Assembly (NCBI RefSeq): GCF_964355755.1
Contig: NC_092674.1
Span: 26,526,001-26,590,000, forward strand
Direction: 5' to 3'
Length of the DNA stretch: 64,000 bases
From: Antedon mediterranea
Taxonomy: Eukaryota > Echinodermata > Crinoidea > Comatulida > Antedonidae
The notes below the pieces were generated by a model. It had not been told where the DNA came from. It was given only the letters and a program-made list of their open reading frames with translations, and ran no database searches. Positions 61,769-64,000 of this stretch are shown here, piece by piece (the stretch's first letter is position 1; each line of letters starts with the position of its first letter). The position numbers and the translations under genes are program-made.

Positions 61769-62378
61769 TACTTTTTTTATATTCAGCATACTACTTGAAG
61801 TCATTGTGAAAGATTTACCGAGTGAATTCCTTTAACCCTGTCTCTTCATGTTTATTTCAGTTCATCAACTTTGCATGTCTTTTTGTTTGTGTTTAAATTT
61901 AAATAGTTTATCCCATTATTAAATTCCTTCATGATTTAAACACCGCAGCTGACCTGGTAATTAAAACCCTGGATACATGCTTTTATCAGATGTTAAACAT
62001 TTCTATTGTATATTTAAAACACTTTCTAAACACTTATCAAGTGTTTGTATGGCATTATAAGTGGTTCATTTTTAGCTATCTTGCCTGTTGGTATGTGTAG
62101 TAGTTATGTGAAGTCTTTGTCAAAGTCAAGGATGGGTTATATCATCTTCTTGTCTATACATGTCAGTTTCCTCACAAACAAAAGGCTTTGGTTCAAATCT
62201 TTAAATGTTGATCTCTATTATAAACAGCAATCAATCTTTATAGTATTGACTTGGCTAAGCCCACATTCAGTATGCCATGGAGGTTCCTCCATAAGTATAC
62301 ACAGTACCATAAGAAGCCCAGCTTATAAACATAGCATATTAAATAATAAACAAAACCAATTAAAATTTTGTCTTTCAG

Positions 62379-62442
62379 GCGGCTGCAAATCCTAAACAAG
62401 TGTGTTACCATGAAGATTGATAGTTCTCCGAGGCGTTTAACG
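62379..62442 (+). CDS. DLC1: DLC1/STARD13-like Rho GAP, SAM exon 3
   Basis: 64-bp exon between acceptor TTTTGTCTTTCAG and donor TTAACG|GTGAGT. Joined to the AG of the previous exon it reads RRLQILNKCVTMKIDSSPRR then LT. Vertebrate DLC1 and STARD13 have RRLNTLNKCA followed by MKL at this place, the last SAM helix, so the domain ends here. The exon closes in phase 0. The three exons together give about 72 residues of uninterrupted SAM domain, full length for the family. The following Ser-rich linker, RhoGAP and START domains are not in the window. A 116-codon frame running into this exon from 62045 is in another frame and is not part of the gene. Confidence 0.93.
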
Positions 62443-63317
62443 GTGAGTTTATAATGTTATTTGTTGAAATGTATGTTGTTTTAGTTCAGGTCACCTTGTT
62501 CGTCTAGTATCATTTCTTTATACCCAGTATAATTTCAACTAGGCTCTTTTTTTTTTGTGCACAGTATTACCCAATGAAACCTTTTAAAAATATTAAGTGA
62601 GCGCTATTACATTTTTAACACCCACAAGATCATTCATTTTTTTATTCATAATCATATTAACTACTGTAGATTTTGAAGTCGATAACTTTATTACAACAGC
62701 CCATATGAAAACAAAAATACCCTTTGAAATAGACAAATGTATTACTGTATACCACGTCATGTTTCCATAAGTGGCCTATTAAATTCAAATCATGAAGTCT
62801 CCAAGTACACAACGACCTCTGGATTGCGCGGCAACACAAAGCCCTACTTGTGCCCCATATTAATTGGCCCCAAACATTTTTACAGCCCTGTTATAACGTT
62901 TCTTGCAGGCTATATGTTTTTTAACACGTAATCCAAAAACAGCTGTCGACATGAGACTGTATTTAAAGTGCTTCACATCATAAAACAATATTTCTTCTGT
63001 GGTTCACTTTAATATGATTTAGTAAAATTTAATATTTATATTTTCCAATTGATAAAGTAAATTACCAAGATGAAGAATAACAATACATCTACTATTTTTT
63101 CCCAATTATAAATTGATTTTCTTAATAATAATACTGCAGTGCAAGTACTATCTTTACTACTATATAGCTGGATACAGTAGGAAGCAGGCCTATGTCCTTC
63201 TTCATATCTGTTCTTTAAACAAAGTTTAATGTGAAACTGTTATTAAAACAATTTTAACGCAAGTACAGTATCTCAAAGTTTTGTGTACCGAAAAAGAATC
63301 TATGCTGTTTGTGTGTA

Positions 63318-63352
63318 TATATATATATATACTGTATATATATATATACAGC
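63318..63352. repeat. (TA)n microsatellite with palindromic centre
   Basis: Two TATATATA runs flank ACTGTATA, so the segment is nearly self-complementary. Prone to length change. Confidence 0.7.
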
Positions 63353-63450
63353 AGCTGAGTAATATCTTACATCTACAATTAAATGGAAGATATACAAGTT
63401 CTGTATCTAAGGATATAATTGTACTGGGTAGGTGGGTGGAAATACACTTA

Positions 63451-63616
63451 AGCTCTGTCTACTATCAAATTAGTTTTGACAAAAAAAAAGTTGGATGTGC
63501 CCAAATATGATACTTGTGATATTCCCAAATATGGTTGTGATATGACATCATCATGTCAATATATGGGCACATCACATTTTTTTGTCACATAAAGTTTGAT
63601 GGTGTAGACAGTGCTT
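63451..63616. mobile_element. mariner-type MITE, complete
   Basis: AGCTCTGTCTACTATCAAAT at the left and GATGGTGTAGACAGTGCTT at the right, TA flanks, interior with TGACATCATCATGTC and GGGCACATCACA. Confidence 0.75.
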
Positions 63617-64000
63617 TAGTGTTGGTTGGTTCTAACCAGCCTAACTTCAATGCAGCCCTACTCAAGAAACTATTTTGTTGACACCGTAGGCTTCTCTAGC
63701 CACATCCACTCCCTGTGTATCTATAACAGTAAACATGCCCACTGCATAGTAGAAATCAGAGTAATTGAGCATATCAACCTTGAACAAATTGATTTCAGAA
63801 GGAAAATTTTATAGCTAAAATATATGCATGTTTACTATTTTAACTTAAGATATTTTACACTGTTTTTGAGTAAACAAGGTTGTAAAGGACAACGGATGTT
63901 GTTAGAAGTTGGTTGACATAATCGTCAAGGACTTTTGTAGGAGTAATTATTGGCCTGGTTTATTGAAGAGGAAGAGATCGTACGCGAAGATTCTATTAAA

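Larger units (their letters stand above)
53719..62378 (+). other. DLC1: intron of 8.7 kb within the SAM domain
   Basis: From donor GTAAGA to acceptor TTTTGTCTTTCAG. Holds the 43/40-bp and 127-bp tandem arrays, a TA-flanked element, the 19-bp minisatellite and two interspersed-repeat fragments. The stretches 57.1-57.9, 58.3-60.2 and 60.4-61.6 kb contain nothing that can be supported. Confidence 0.85.
62443..64000 (+). other. DLC1: start of the next intron, partial
   Basis: Begins with GTGAGT. It contains a palindromic (TA)n stretch at 63318-63352, a complete MITE at 63451-63616 and otherwise AT-rich sequence. No convincing next exon precedes the window end. Confidence 0.7.

Noticed and set aside
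62045-62395. 116-codon + strand frame running into SAM exon 3
   Set aside because: It is in a different frame from the SAM domain and crosses the acceptor; no motif.
63940-64000. Possible next DLC1 exon at the window end (EEIVREDSIK or RKRSYAKILL)
   Set aside because: The only good acceptor (TTTTGTAG) gives an immediate stop in the required phase 0, and the other acceptors are weak; the window ends too soon to judge.

Overview
This is an AT-rich, gene-poor piece of an animal genome. Consensus GT-AG splice sites, very long introns, dense families of small DNA transposons, SINEs and repeated TAGGCCTAG-type motifs all fit a marine invertebrate deuterostome, most likely an echinoderm. That assignment is inference from repeat style and protein resemblance, not a database match.

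Only one protein-coding gene is well supported. On the + strand, three exons (35414-35485, 53637-53718, 62379-62442) join in perfect phase into the SAM domain at the N-terminus of a DLC1/STARD13-type (SAM-RhoGAP-START) Rho GTPase-activating protein. The rest of the protein (Ser-rich linker, RhoGAP and START domains) must lie beyond base 64000. Upstream, three short ATG-containing exon candidates (9479-9548, 16414-16438, 18583-18646) each end at a consensus donor in phase 1, the phase required by the first SAM exon. They may be alternative first exons giving proteins with different N-termini, but each is weak alone.

Layout: 1-9478 is non-coding and holds a 51-bp minisatellite (about 3.1-5.2 kb) broken by a 708-bp foldback transposon. 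9.5-35.4 kb is the 5' region/first intron(s), with a Harbinger-like element carrying a dead Myb/SANT gene, a 5S-rRNA-headed SINE, a TTAA-flanked element, an 848-bp TA-flanked element, several mariner-type MITEs and a recent 242-bp palindrome. 35.5-53.6 kb is an 18-kb intron with a second Harbinger-like element that keeps a different piece of the Myb-like gene, a cluster of MITEs, a possible enhancer and a 17-bp minisatellite of about 33 units. 53.7-62.4 kb is an 8.7-kb intron with three tandem arrays and another TA-flanked element. 62.4-64.0 kb is the start of the next intron.

Nearly all longer open frames in the window are by-products of tandem repeats, transposons or chance. No CRISPR array, rRNA operon, operon structure or intact tRNA gene was found.
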